Virus record (IMG/VR): IMGVR_UViG_3300025759_000099
Coordinates: 1-61,461 of that record
DNA from: a virus
Length of the DNA stretch: 61,461 nucleotides
Strand: one strand, 5' to 3'
Positions 25,109-34,497 of the stretch are shown piece after piece. Below the pieces are notes generated by a model, which did not search any database, was not told the origin of the DNA, and was given only the letters and a program-made list of their open reading frames with translations. The number at the start of each line of letters is the position of its first letter. The stretch's first letter is position 1. A program made the position numbers and the translations under genes.

Positions 25109-27003
25109 TACCCTCTCCTGCCATCAGGACGCATATCAAAACGTGTAGCACCTAGTTTCCAAGCCACCCCTTCCGCAGTAGACTCGACCTTAAATGCCAT
25201 CTGCCGACCCCTAAGACGTACATAAGCCTGCCCTGTGAACTCTTCAATAGGTACAGTAGCAGTACGCGTTACAGTAGCCGAACTGTTTCCACCTTCAGAA
25301 AGTGGAGTGTTATATCCAGAACCGGAGTTAACCATAGGAGATATAGTCATTGTTACTGCTGGTGTAGATGCAGTAGACCCTGCAAAAGTAACGTCAGGTA
25401 AGACGCGGGAAATAAACATAGCTCTGTCGCCGTCGTCTAGATCAAACTCTGCTGATACTAACGTAGCAGTAATTGGGTATACCGAAGATGTTTCTTTGTC
25501 ATCGTACCCTATCTCGTGTTTTACTATGTTGTTGCTATATGTAGCGGCTAATGGGAGTTCTCGTAAGTCAGCGTCAATCCAAGCGGTTCTAGCCATGTTA
25601 CCGTACGCCCAAGCATCTTCCCCATAATTATATATGACGTACCTATCCACAGTAGTGGAACCTGAAGAGCAGTAAAACCACCACACTTCGTTAAACCTCT
25701 CATTAGTACCACATATAACTTGATCGGTTTGCTGTTGGTTAAAGTCGTCAAATATATAACTACGGATAGAACAGGGTAATGTTTTAACCACACCGTCATA
25801 GCTGTAGAACTTATCTTTACCCATCCAGTAAGCAATATCACTGGCAATTATAGCCGCGTTCTGACTGGCTATTGTTAAGTTACTACCTAATAAATTAGCC
25901 CCCCACACTTCTGGGGCACCCAGATACTGCATGCCGTAGAGGGCGGCGTCTGTCCAAACCAACATTTCTTGCCTTGATTGAAGGGCAGTAACTATCTCAC
26001 TACCATTAGAAAGGCGTAAACTACCAGCTTGGTTAGTCGCTTGAGGTGTCCAATTTATTGCATCTTCTTGGTCTGACCAACGTATAAGCATAGGATCAAG
26101 GACACTAGAGCCTACCGGATTGCAACCAAAACAAAATACAAAACGGAATATATCAGATACGGTAGTGTAATTTACTATAGTGGGTACACCAGATTGACCC
26201 GCCGCTTCAGTTAAAAATGTCGCTCTGTTACCTGCAACAGCACCAGCACTAGCATCCCAAATGTAAATATCCCCGCCACGGTCAGCTAAAATAAGGTCTT
26301 CTCCAAAGTTAGCTTGACTCCAAAGACGTATATTTGCAGTAGTGGTAGCTCCTAGACCCCAAGTACTAGACCCCCATGTGCCCGCACCCCAACCGGAAAA
26401 AGGTACTGCATACTCCGCTCCGGGGGCTATTTCGTAAGAAGCTACAGTGGAAGCGCCACCATTACCAGTGTCAGAAACATTAGCCAACACCGTTGCGCCA
26501 GAAGTATCAACCGCTTCTACCGTAAAATTGTCTGCATCTACTACACTATCTATTATATAGTTTTGATTAAGTACATCAGCAGTAATGTTGCCACCTAGGC
26601 TAACCGCATCGGAAAAGGTTACATAACTACCTGCCACAGCCCCGTGAGCTACTTCAGTTACGGTAATAGTAGCGTCACCATTAACAGCGGCAAATGTGGC
26701 ATCTCCGGCACCGGAAATAAGGCGGTAGGGGGTAGAGTCGTAATAAGCTCCACCACGTTCGATATAGTATTTGATGTTAGTACCGACTGATACTAAGTTT
26801 TGTCCACCTAGAGTAACCCAGTTGAACATAGACCGACACACACCCAAAAACGTGTCTGAGGAGATACGCTCCCAACCACCAATCTTCTGGGGCATACCAC
26901 GGCGGAAACGGACTTTATCTGTCTCGTACCATGTGCCTTCGGCGTTGTAGCGAGTAGTTTCTCTATCTACACCGGGCTTAAATTGAATTTTTTGTATCGG
27001 CAT
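25108..27003 (-). CDS. Tail hub/DNA stabilisation-like structural protein, 631 aa
   Basis: A large beta-rich protein starting with a QFKPGVDRETT motif, a segment common at the start of podovirus tail-hub proteins related to P22 gp10. Repeated WG.G.WG and YIW-type strands suggest a beta-propeller. The P22 counterpart closes the portal channel after packaging. Position next to lysis genes and ejection proteins agrees with a tail location. The family identity is inferred from the N-terminal pattern, not proved. Confidence 0.55.
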   Translation of the reverse strand: MPIQKIQFKPGVDRETTRYNAEGTWYETDKVRFRRGMPQKIGGWERISSDTFLGVCRSMFNWVTLGGQNLVSVGTNIKYYIERGGAYYDSTPYRLISGAGDATFAAVNGDATITVTEVAHGAVAGSYVTFSDAVSLGGNITADVLNQNYIIDSVVDADNFTVEAVDTSGATVLANVSDTGNGGASTVASYEIAPGAEYAVPFSGWGAGTWGSSTWGLGATTTANIRLWSQANFGEDLILADRGGDIYIWDASAGAVAGNRATFLTEAAGQSGVPTIVNYTTVSDIFRFVFCFGCNPVGSSVLDPMLIRWSDQEDAINWTPQATNQAGSLRLSNGSEIVTALQSRQEMLVWTDAALYGMQYLGAPEVWGANLLGSNLTIASQNAAIIASDIAYWMGKDKFYSYDGVVKTLPCSIRSYIFDDFNQQQTDQVICGTNERFNEVWWFYCSSGSTTVDRYVIYNYGEDAWAYGNMARTAWIDADLRELPLAATYSNNIVKHEIGYDDKETSSVYPITATLVSAEFDLDDGDRAMFISRVLPDVTFAGSTASTPAVTMTISPMVNSGSGYNTPLSEGGNSSATVTRTATVPIEEFTGQAYVRLRGRQMAFKVESTAEGVAWKLGATRFDMRPDGRRG

Positions 27004-27415
27004 ATTCCCCAGACCTAATCATGTCAGTCAATTCAATAGCCCTATTTTTTACTTGCGTTGCCCACCTGCTGTCTAAAAAATGCTCAGATGCAGATTCAAA
27101 ATCGCCAGAACTCATTGATTCTAAAGCGTTTTTAAATTTAAGCAACCTTGGTAAACCTAGGTTGAATCCTAACGAAATCATGGCATCTTTACGGGCTTCG
27201 TTTAGCCCAGAAAACCAAGGAAAAGCACCGCTTAACTCGTTGATTACGCGGGAAATATCATTCTGCAAAAGGTAGTTTACCTCATCATCCGACAAACCTA
27301 AACCTGTTTTTGAAATGTTTCTACCTACGCCAATAGTCTCAAGATTTTCAGTATCTAGGTAAACGTGTGTCTCTACTCCTTCATGTCTTCGGAGCATTTC
27401 TGTCAACTTACTCAT
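26978..27415 (-). CDS. Endolysin, T4-type lysozyme (GH24)
   Basis: A 145-aa protein with the exact GH24 catalytic spacing: Glu12 (RHEG), Asp21 (YLD) and Thr27 (ETIGVGRN), that is E-8-D-5-T as in T4 lysozyme. It hydrolyses the beta-1,4 bond of peptidoglycan. No signal peptide is visible, so export would depend on the holin encoded directly upstream. It overlaps the holin gene by 4 bp and the hub-like gene by 26 bp. Confidence 0.92.
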   Translation of the reverse strand: MSKLTEMLRRHEGVETHVYLDTENLETIGVGRNISKTGLGLSDDEVNYLLQNDISRVINELSGAFPWFSGLNEARKDAMISLGFNLGLPRLLKFKNALESMSSGDFESASEHFLDSRWATQVKNRAIELTDMIRSGEYADTKNSI

Positions 27416-27891
27416 TTATCGTCCTTAGTATTGGATGCACCAAAATAGAAACTTATGATTGCACTTGTAGTACCACCTAACCAACCAAGCACTAAGTTTA
27501 TGATTTCTAAAGGATTCTCTTCTGGGTCTGCTACAGTAATCATAAATATATAACCTAGGAACCCAGCAACTAAAGTCACTGCAATTATTCGTGGTGTCCA
27601 GTCTTTAGCAAAATATTTACGTGCATCCTGAATATCAGCGGTCTGTAGGGCAAACAAATCTACATCCATTTCTTTCATTTGAGCTTCGAATTCAAGCTCT
27701 TGGCGTTTAATCTCAGCTAGTTGGTCTGGCGTTACTTCCTGCATAGCCTTTTCGATAGAACCAGCAGAAGGCTCACAACCTAAAACACCGGCAATAATCT
27801 TCCCGGCAGCACCACCCAGTGGACCACCCATAGCTGCACCAAGAGATGGGGCAACAGCGCCAACCAGATTCTTTATCTTCAGAAATTTCAT
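27412..27891 (-). CDS. Holin, GTA-type three-TM family (putative)
   Basis: A 159-aa protein (ATG at 27891; an upstream GTG at 27903 is also in frame). It has a Gly/Ala-rich hydrophobic region at about 5-40, a charged helical middle, a DWTPRIIA motif near residue 100, and two C-terminal transmembrane segments (about 105-125 and 135-155). This layout matches holins of the GTA_holin_3TM type. It sits immediately before the lysozyme with an ATGA-type overlap. Confidence 0.8.
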   Translation of the reverse strand: MKFLKIKNLVGAVAPSLGAAMGGPLGGAAGKIIAGVLGCEPSAGSIEKAMQEVTPDQLAEIKRQELEFEAQMKEMDVDLFALQTADIQDARKYFAKDWTPRIIAVTLVAGFLGYIFMITVADPEENPLEIINLVLGWLGGTTSAIISFYFGASNTKDDK

Positions 27892-27925
27892 CACCAATCC
27901 CACTTATCTCTATGCCACGGGCAAC

Positions 27926-28060
27926 TTACCCGATTACGATGAGTATCATCAGGACGGCTACTACGATTGTTTTCACACCCAGACAGGAGTCGCAATCCCC
28001 GTGTACTATCTTGCCGATTTTCTCCAAACCTTCCACTACCTTTGCTTTTACCTTTTCCAT
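27926..28060 (-). CDS. Small single-pass membrane protein in lysis cassette, 44 aa
   Basis: Starts at a TAATG overlap with the upstream membrane-protein gene, good evidence that it is translated. The N-terminal 28 residues are charged with a CDSC pair, and residues 30-44 are strongly hydrophobic (TIVVAVLMILIVIG). There is no lipobox, so it is not an Rz1-type lipoprotein. It could be an antiholin, pinholin or regulator; the role is not assigned. Confidence 0.65.
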   Translation of the reverse strand: MEKVKAKVVEGLEKIGKIVHGDCDSCLGVKTIVVAVLMILIVIG

Positions 28061-28296
28061 TACTTTTTATCCTCTTTGTTATCCAGCTTATTAAAGATGC
28101 CCGAAAGCATTGACTTAATTTCCCGTATATCTTCTCGATAATCGTCTTTTTTAACGAAATCCGCATACAGTAACCTTTCTAACTGTACTTGATCGCTCCT
28201 CAATTTATTAATGGCATCGTAAACGGATCGGATCATCCAGCCACTTAGCATCATAACTACACTAAGTGCTACGTTAAATAATACTTGAAAATCCAT
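28060..28296 (-). CDS. N-anchored membrane protein with helical tail, 78 aa
   Basis: Residues 4-25 form a transmembrane segment, followed by about 50 residues of charged helix. The shape resembles an inner-membrane spanin or a small holin partner, but it is shorter than typical Rz proteins. It lies in the lysis cassette and is coupled to the 44-aa gene downstream by TAATG. Confidence 0.65.
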   Translation of the reverse strand: MDFQVLFNVALSVVMMLSGWMIRSVYDAINKLRSDQVQLERLLYADFVKKDDYREDIREIKSMLSGIFNKLDNKEDKK

Positions 28297-28336
28297 AACT
28301 ACTTCCTTCTACGACTTAAAGTTATACATGCTTATA

Positions 28337-28810
28337 TTATTGGGCTTCTGCTATTAAAGCAACAATAACGGCTAGTACACCTCCACCTAGACCAAAAAGG
28401 AAAACAATAAGCGCCAAGTCCATCGCATCTTTTTTGGCTAGTTCCTGCGCCCTTTTCTTCCGAAGACGCTGGTTCTTGATAGCCCGCCTTTCCCGCAACA
28501 TTTCGCGGTAGAACTCACCTTGCCCAGAATAAATCAGGAATTCACGCAGCTCGTTCTCCATCTTCCTTGCTTTGGTCTTTGCTATGGTAATTTCTAGTGC
28601 TTGCGATTCGATGCTTTTACCATTTAGTAACTTTTGGGCATAAGTGGCGGTTTCGTTCTCAATACTAGCTTGCGTAATACGCTCATTAGCATCCCAAAAC
28701 TTGCCAAGAGTCTCGCCCATGTCCTGTAGTTCTTTGCCTTTTTCCAATCCTGACTTGAGGGCATTGAAGGCACTATTTGCAAGGCTAACTGCCGCCATGA
28801 CCTCTATCAT
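28337..28810 (-). CDS. C-terminally anchored membrane protein, 157 aa
   Basis: A long charged helical region, Lys/Arg-rich around residues 85-130, followed by a C-terminal hydrophobic segment (about 133-153, IVFLFGLGGGVLAVIVALIA). It heads the lysis cassette. It could be a virion-associated membrane protein or a spanin-like factor; no family is certain. Confidence 0.6.
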   Translation of the reverse strand: MIEVMAAVSLANSAFNALKSGLEKGKELQDMGETLGKFWDANERITQASIENETATYAQKLLNGKSIESQALEITIAKTKARKMENELREFLIYSGQGEFYREMLRERRAIKNQRLRKKRAQELAKKDAMDLALIVFLFGLGGGVLAVIVALIAEAQ

Positions 28811-28814
28811 TTTT

Positions 28815-29405
28815 CTAACCTATAGTTATCCAACCTGTAGTGTTGTCTTCTTGGTACGCATCTTCATCCCAGTACGCTTCACCTTCTGGTTTAGGCAGTG
28901 GGGCATTCCAGACAAAGTTAGTGCTGTCGTATGTCCAAGAATCATAAGGCTGCTGGTCTGGGCCTTCAGGCAGTGCGTTGTTCGGGAACCCAGCCTGTGC
29001 CGGGACATCCCGCAGTGCAGTACGGTAGCTTGCCATCAAGCCTTTGTCGTAGTCGATGAGAGGAGAGTCAGGCATCATGGCCCAGTCAGTCTCAGCCAGT
29101 CGTGCGTTACGCTGTGCCCGTACGTTAGCTTTCTTGTTAGCCAGTTCGTTAGCTATAGCTTCGGCAGGGCGGGCTATTACGCTGTAGGTCTGATAAGCCA
29201 CGCCATCGCGTACTTCTATGACATCTTCAATAACCTTCTCGGTAGCTGCGTCATAGGTTGGTTTGGTGTCGTCTGTCAGTCTGACCAAGTTAAGAGAAGC
29301 CAGTGTCGCGTCACTAAAGGGTAACGCAAATGATGTATTGGGGTTATCTCTGAGAACTTGCCTCTCGCTAACCACTGTTGATGTTTCTGTCTTGTAGTAT
29401 TTCAT
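28815..29405 (-). CDS. Tail fibre assembly-like protein (XkdW/Tfa type)
   Basis: A 196-aa protein whose central part has the RNARLAETDWAMMPDSPL, YRTALRDVPAQ and GFPNNA series, diagnostic of the small proteins that follow tail-fibre genes and are thought to help fibre folding. The C-terminal part is rich in Trp, Pro and Tyr. It lies directly downstream of two large fibre genes. Confidence 0.7.
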   Translation of the reverse strand: MKYYKTETSTVVSERQVLRDNPNTSFALPFSDATLASLNLVRLTDDTKPTYDAATEKVIEDVIEVRDGVAYQTYSVIARPAEAIANELANKKANVRAQRNARLAETDWAMMPDSPLIDYDKGLMASYRTALRDVPAQAGFPNNALPEGPDQQPYDSWTYDSTNFVWNAPLPKPEGEAYWDEDAYQEDNTTGWITIG

Positions 29406-29413
29406 TATGTTAC

Positions 29414-31789
29414 CTATCGTGCGTTTGCGTATTTAAATGGGTTCTCTGCGAATGCCATGTAGATGTATGTTTGTCCTGACCTGTTCAAAGAATCTCCAGT
29501 CTGCCTTAATTTAAATCCATTTGATAAATAATCTATCCATGTATAAGGACTAAATTCAGCATTAGAAGAATCTGCTGCTAGATATGTGTCTACCACGTTA
29601 TATTCATTCGGGTCAGCAGACATTAGCCAAAAAGTACCTGCATAAGTTGATGATTTAACCAGCACAAAAGCAGGACGCATACCTGTGAAAATCATGGGGC
29701 CGTCACTGGAGCCATTCCCGGTGTAGCTTCCGCATTTGCACATACCGTCCAAGTTTTTCCAAAGATACAAGACCCATTTATCACCTGAACCTCCATAGTA
29801 GGAAGCATAGCTAATATCTGTACTGTTCCAGTTAGTAATACCAGAACCAGAATTTAAAAACGCTCCGCTAGTATTTAAAGAGCCGTAGGCAGGGTTTGTA
29901 TAGTTTGATGTTACCGGAGACATAAAGTACCAACTATCCGCAGCGTCCCTTCTTTTGACTACTCCCATATCTGGTGTGCCGTTTAGGTTATGAGATATAG
30001 TCCCAGCACCCCCAGTACCTGTCCATGTAACTATGTCAAAAAATTCTGAGTTTTCTTTCCAGTTCCATGCTACATAGTCTTCAGCATTAGTATTTACTTG
30101 TACGTTGTTGCCCACAGAAAAACCATTGGAGTTAAAGCTAGATAGTGATTGCGCATCTGTTGCTTCAGCGTTGGTTGAGTTGGATGACAGGTACTTAGTC
30201 GCTCCACGAACAGCATCAAACAGCATATGTCTGTCAGCGGCATCCCTGTTCTTAATCCATGTGAAGTCAGGCTGGAACTCTAAAGTGCTGATGCTCTGGC
30301 TTGTGCCATTGCCTGTATAAAGGATTGGTTCAAATACTTCATCAGGCTTAGTGTCTGAGTTCGGCCCGATAGTGGGTTCTGGGAGGTTGGCTGCTTTTAG
30401 TTCTAAAAAGTCTGTAGGCGCTGAACCAACGAACGCATATTGACCAAAATTAACTCCAAACTTGCTCCATCTACCAGAGTCGTTTGTCTGAGTCAAAGCA
30501 ATGGGGAAATAAGTCTGACTTGCAGATAAGGCTGTAAGTGTTTTCCACGGGTTTGTCCCGTTTGCAGGGTCGCCAGAAGCAAGCCATGTATTATCTCTTT
30601 CTGACCAAAGCCACATTTTGCGGGTGTCAGCATCGTAGGCAATACCAAACCAATCGCCATCTACGACAGCGTTACTTAGAGTTATGTTATCTGCTGGAGT
30701 ATAAGCACCATCTTCGTAAGCGTAGGTTGTTGTACTGCCGGGTATAGTTGCAATGACTGCGCCAGTTGAATATCCTGAGTCTCCTATTCCGTCATTGTCT
30801 GATACACCTATACCAAAAGCCGTGCTTGGAGGGTCGGTAGCCCTTGCATCAATAAACTGAACTTCCCAATACCACTTCCCAGTTGTTGGCAAACCAAAAG
30901 TAGCGCGAGTGTGTTTAAAAGCCCCGCTATCTTGTTGAGCCTCTAAATTACCGTTGGAATATGTTGTAGCAGAAATAGAAAAAGCGGCTTGCAGGGTTGG
31001 GTAATTGTTGGTGGGAGTATCTGTCATCTGGTCAGAACTTGTCAGCCCTGAAGAAGTGAAGTCGTTGTTGTTACCTGAAACATCATTGCCAAGGTCGGCT
31101 GAGTTGGAGAAGTCTAAGTAGAAGCCGTTGGTTCCGAATGTGAGTCCTGATATGTTCTTTGGAACCCAGACACCGTTCTTGTCCTCACCGAATGATGTAG
31201 GGTCTAGTGCTGTGCCGTCCACATGAGATACTTGTGAGTAATAGCCATCCCAAAATAAAATTGGAGTCCCGCTAGCATTAACACTGCAATTTATGTAGTG
31301 TCCAACCGCAGTATTCCAAATCATGTTAGCGTTTTGTGCGGGGTATGAGGATGTTGAGAAACTTGTTATTTGCACCCCATTTACATATATCTTACACCTA
31401 TCAGACGATGTTGCTTGTGTTGTATCCATAGCAACAACAATGTGATACCAAGAAGATACATCTCTGTGGAGTGCATTACTTACTAAATTTAGCGCATCTG
31501 AGTTTTGTGAGTCGTTTACTTGCAACGCACCGTTTGTGTTGTACTTGATGGAAAAAAAAGCCCCGCCAGAACTGTTTCGTGCGGCAAGCATAAAGTCAAC
31601 TGGAGTGGGACTGGCAACCTTCATCCAATAAGAAATTGTAAATGTTTTGGAGTTTCCCGCAGATGGCGTTCTACTAAGATAAGCAGAATCATCGTCATTA
31701 AAGCGCGCAGAATTATCCACCGTGTACGGGTAGAAGCTACCACCGCCAACACCAGCACTTGCCTGTATTAAGTTCTTAGAACTAGTCAT
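29414..31789 (-). CDS. Tail fibre/adhesin with LamG- and SPRY-like domains (copy 1)
   Basis: The ATG at 31789, in a TAATG overlap with the upstream gene, is preferred over a frame extension to 31909; it gives 791 aa. The N-terminal GGGSFYPYTVD segment leads into a LamG-like jelly roll, then a SPRY-like domain with KWYWEVQF and FGIGVSD strands, then repeated VKRRDAAD-type modules ending in a FKYANAR tail. It is probably a receptor-binding fibre. The protein at 32176-34497 is a clear paralogue. A related small gene precedes each. Confidence 0.75.
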   Translation of the reverse strand: MTSSKNLIQASAGVGGGSFYPYTVDNSARFNDDDSAYLSRTPSAGNSKTFTISYWMKVASPTPVDFMLAARNSSGGAFFSIKYNTNGALQVNDSQNSDALNLVSNALHRDVSSWYHIVVAMDTTQATSSDRCKIYVNGVQITSFSTSSYPAQNANMIWNTAVGHYINCSVNASGTPILFWDGYYSQVSHVDGTALDPTSFGEDKNGVWVPKNISGLTFGTNGFYLDFSNSADLGNDVSGNNNDFTSSGLTSSDQMTDTPTNNYPTLQAAFSISATTYSNGNLEAQQDSGAFKHTRATFGLPTTGKWYWEVQFIDARATDPPSTAFGIGVSDNDGIGDSGYSTGAVIATIPGSTTTYAYEDGAYTPADNITLSNAVVDGDWFGIAYDADTRKMWLWSERDNTWLASGDPANGTNPWKTLTALSASQTYFPIALTQTNDSGRWSKFGVNFGQYAFVGSAPTDFLELKAANLPEPTIGPNSDTKPDEVFEPILYTGNGTSQSISTLEFQPDFTWIKNRDAADRHMLFDAVRGATKYLSSNSTNAEATDAQSLSSFNSNGFSVGNNVQVNTNAEDYVAWNWKENSEFFDIVTWTGTGGAGTISHNLNGTPDMGVVKRRDAADSWYFMSPVTSNYTNPAYGSLNTSGAFLNSGSGITNWNSTDISYASYYGGSGDKWVLYLWKNLDGMCKCGSYTGNGSSDGPMIFTGMRPAFVLVKSSTYAGTFWLMSADPNEYNVVDTYLAADSSNAEFSPYTWIDYLSNGFKLRQTGDSLNRSGQTYIYMAFAENPFKYANAR

Positions 31790-32169
31790 TACGCCATTGC
31801 CTGTCCAGCAGTAAAGCCGTACCAAGTAGTACCGCCATCGTGCGTGATGAAAACAAAGTAGTCTGTTGCGCCACTGGCTGACAGTGTAGGAGCAGTAGCA
31901 GCAGGCCAATCAACTGAAGTAGGCCATGTGATAGCGTTACCGTCATTGACAACCTTCAGGGTAAAAGATGAAGATTTACCACTGGCTGCTGGGTTACTAA
32001 AAGTATAGGTGACTGCACCCGCCATAGCTGTAGAGAAGTTAGTGCCAGTGTCTAAGTCAATAGTGACTGCACCACTAGTACCTGTCGCGTTATATTCTTC
32101 AATAACGCCAGAGTCAAAGGTTGTTACTTTTGTGAATAGGCTATCAGCCAAGTCTCTTGCTAAACTCAT
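31789..32169 (-). CDS. Small beta-rich fibre-associated protein, 126 aa (copy 1)
   Basis: The C-terminal 60 residues (ITWPTSVDWPAATAPTL, then DGGTTWYGFTAGQAMA) closely match the end of the protein at 34498-35163, showing gene duplication. The N-terminal half differs from that copy. It is probably a trimeric fibre or knob unit working with the adjacent fibre. Confidence 0.65.
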   Translation of the reverse strand: MSLARDLADSLFTKVTTFDSGVIEEYNATGTSGAVTIDLDTGTNFSTAMAGAVTYTFSNPAASGKSSSFTLKVVNDGNAITWPTSVDWPAATAPTLSASGATDYFVFITHDGGTTWYGFTAGQAMA

Positions 32170-32175
32170 TGTCGT

Positions 32176-34497
32176 TTACCTTGCGTTACTGTATTTAGAG
32201 GATGTGCCAATTGATAGGGTTATGTAGTCACCGCCAGATGCGTTGGTAGTAGAACCTGTACCCCGCAACTTCACACCATTTGATAGTGCATCTTTTATAC
32301 CACCTGATGTAGTGTTTTCAACATTTGGCGAATCAAGGAACAGTTGTTTATCCATTGGGTTGTATGGGCTACGCTTTGTATCGTAAATATTCCAACTAGC
32401 AGCTGCGTCAGTCCTTTTATTTATGTGTAAGATAGGACTAAAACCCAAATACTGAAACGCCCCGTCAGCACTTCCATTCCCTTCGTAATATCCAATCTTG
32501 CAGAAATTGGGAACATTGGCGAATAAATAAACAATCGAATTAACACCGTTTAAATTAGTGACGTTAGTCCCTACGGAAAAAACGGAGGATGTTGGCGCGG
32601 TATCGTTCCACATGGTGCTGTCGTCTATTATAGCAAGAGTGCCATTCAAAATTTGATTGTCCGTTTCTGGGTCTGGTACAGGCCATGCTTCACAATAAAC
32701 AGGCCAGTTACTTCCTGTGCCTCGGTCGTATGCTTTATTAATTATAAAAGCTGGGACTACTCCCAAATCATGCGCTACTGTTTTTGCGACTCCTGTGCCT
32801 AAATTATTTTGTATGTCAAAAAACCCCGCTGTGATTTTGAAACAATAAGCAACATAATTTTCCGTATTGGTATTGACTGCGTTTTGGTTGCCAAGGGTAA
32901 ATCCATCTGCGTCAAAACTCGTAAGACTTTCTGTACTCGTTGCTTCATCAGCAGTGGAATTCAAACTCAGATACTTAGTAGCACCACGAACCGAATCAAA
33001 GACCATCCAAGAGTCAGCGGCATCCCTGTTCTTAATCCACACCATATCAGGCTGAAAGCCGACACCTGTGATTACTTTACCGCCAGAACCAATCGCTGTG
33101 CCGTTGCCTGTGTAGAGTACAGTGGCGAAACAGTCTTCTGGTTTAATGTCTGAGTTAGGCCCGATAGTGGGTTCTGGTAAGTTGGCTGTGGATAGGGCTA
33201 AGTGGTCTGTTGGGGGTGTATGAACAAAAGCTGTTTGACCAAAATTCCATCTACCTGCTGCGCTACTATTACCAGTATAAATGCTAGTACCAAAAATATA
33301 ACCAGCAGAAGGTAAATCTATATTACTTAAAGTGTCTATTAACGTGCCATCATCATATACTTTTATTGTTCTGGGGGATGAATCTAAATCTAAAGCAAGC
33401 CCGATTACACTTCCTGTTGATATTGATGTTGTATTAGATTGTAAGAGAGTTTGGTTTCTATACCAGCCTAAGCCGGGGTAAAAACCATATCCACCCCCAT
33501 TAGTGCTTCCGATATAATTAACGTTAGATGGGTTTGTTGCTATGGCTGCATCCGCTTCAACTATTCCAAAACCGGGATAAGTACCATTCTTAGTAATTGT
33601 GCATTCTGCATACCACTTCCCGCTAGTTACAGATAATGTGCTAACAGCACTATCATAAGTTCCACTAATATAGGTATGGTATAAGTTTCCGTCAGAGATA
33701 GAGGTAGTAAGCAGAGCGTTCAGCGTAGCAAAGTTGTTACTGGGAGTATCAGTGACTTGGTCAGAACTTGTCAGCCCTGAAGATGTGAAATTGTTTGCGT
33801 TGCCTGATACGTCTGTGCCGAGTGCGGCAGAGTTGCCAAAGTCTAGCAAGAATCCGTTATTTCCCCATGTGATGCCTGATAAATCTGATGGGCAAAGTAC
33901 ACCGTTTTTAAATTCGGTGAAATCATCGTAATCAAGGTATTGACCATCAACAAAAGCTACCTGTGATAGATAATAGTCACCGTAGTTATTGGGATATGAG
34001 GCAGTAAGTCTCCCAATGTTTTGCTCTGTTGAAGCCACGTTCATATAGTTTGTGAACGCAGAAGGCGTATGCGTATCCAGAGACACGCCATTGACTATTA
34101 TTTCTGATGCTGTAGTTCCGTTTTTCCTTACTAGAAGGTGTAACCACCCGGAAGGGTCGCGGTGTGATACGTTTGCATTGCCTAGTAAATCCCTTTGTAT
34201 TCCAGAGGTTGTTTTATCCCAATAAAAAGTAGATGTGCTTCCTGTAAACGTCACCCTTTCATAGTTACTTACATTCGGGCCTGACGCCAAAATTTCTGCG
34301 GAATCGCTGGGGCTTACTAGTTTTATCCATGTACTGAACGTCCATACTCCGGCACTTGTTGGTGTCGCCTGTGTTCTGGTTAGATACGGACTGTCACCAT
34401 CATTAAACCGGCAGGAGTAATCCACCGTGTACGGGTAGAAGCTACCACCGCCAACGCCAGAGGCTGCTTGCTGCATTAGTTTGGTAAAGTTACTCAT
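32176..34497 (-). CDS. Tail fibre/adhesin with LamG- and SPRY-like domains (copy 2)
   Basis: A 773-aa paralogue of 29414-31789, with the same GGGSFYPYTVD start, LamG-like jelly roll, LDFGNSAALGTDVSGNANN segment, SPRY-like strands (KWYAECTI, FGIVEADA), and NRDAADSWMVFDSVRGATK module. The terminal segment SSKYSNAR parallels FKYANAR of copy 1. The central and late parts diverge strongly, as expected for host-range regions. Confidence 0.75.
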   Translation of the reverse strand: MSNFTKLMQQAASGVGGGSFYPYTVDYSCRFNDGDSPYLTRTQATPTSAGVWTFSTWIKLVSPSDSAEILASGPNVSNYERVTFTGSTSTFYWDKTTSGIQRDLLGNANVSHRDPSGWLHLLVRKNGTTASEIIVNGVSLDTHTPSAFTNYMNVASTEQNIGRLTASYPNNYGDYYLSQVAFVDGQYLDYDDFTEFKNGVLCPSDLSGITWGNNGFLLDFGNSAALGTDVSGNANNFTSSGLTSSDQVTDTPSNNFATLNALLTTSISDGNLYHTYISGTYDSAVSTLSVTSGKWYAECTITKNGTYPGFGIVEADAAIATNPSNVNYIGSTNGGGYGFYPGLGWYRNQTLLQSNTTSISTGSVIGLALDLDSSPRTIKVYDDGTLIDTLSNIDLPSAGYIFGTSIYTGNSSAAGRWNFGQTAFVHTPPTDHLALSTANLPEPTIGPNSDIKPEDCFATVLYTGNGTAIGSGGKVITGVGFQPDMVWIKNRDAADSWMVFDSVRGATKYLSLNSTADEATSTESLTSFDADGFTLGNQNAVNTNTENYVAYCFKITAGFFDIQNNLGTGVAKTVAHDLGVVPAFIINKAYDRGTGSNWPVYCEAWPVPDPETDNQILNGTLAIIDDSTMWNDTAPTSSVFSVGTNVTNLNGVNSIVYLFANVPNFCKIGYYEGNGSADGAFQYLGFSPILHINKRTDAAASWNIYDTKRSPYNPMDKQLFLDSPNVENTTSGGIKDALSNGVKLRGTGSTTNASGGDYITLSIGTSSKYSNAR

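Noticed and set aside
27891-28166. 91-aa minus-strand frame in the lysis cassette
   Set aside because: It overlaps the 44-aa membrane gene and the start of the holin. The 44-aa gene has a TAATG junction and a membrane segment, while this frame has neither.
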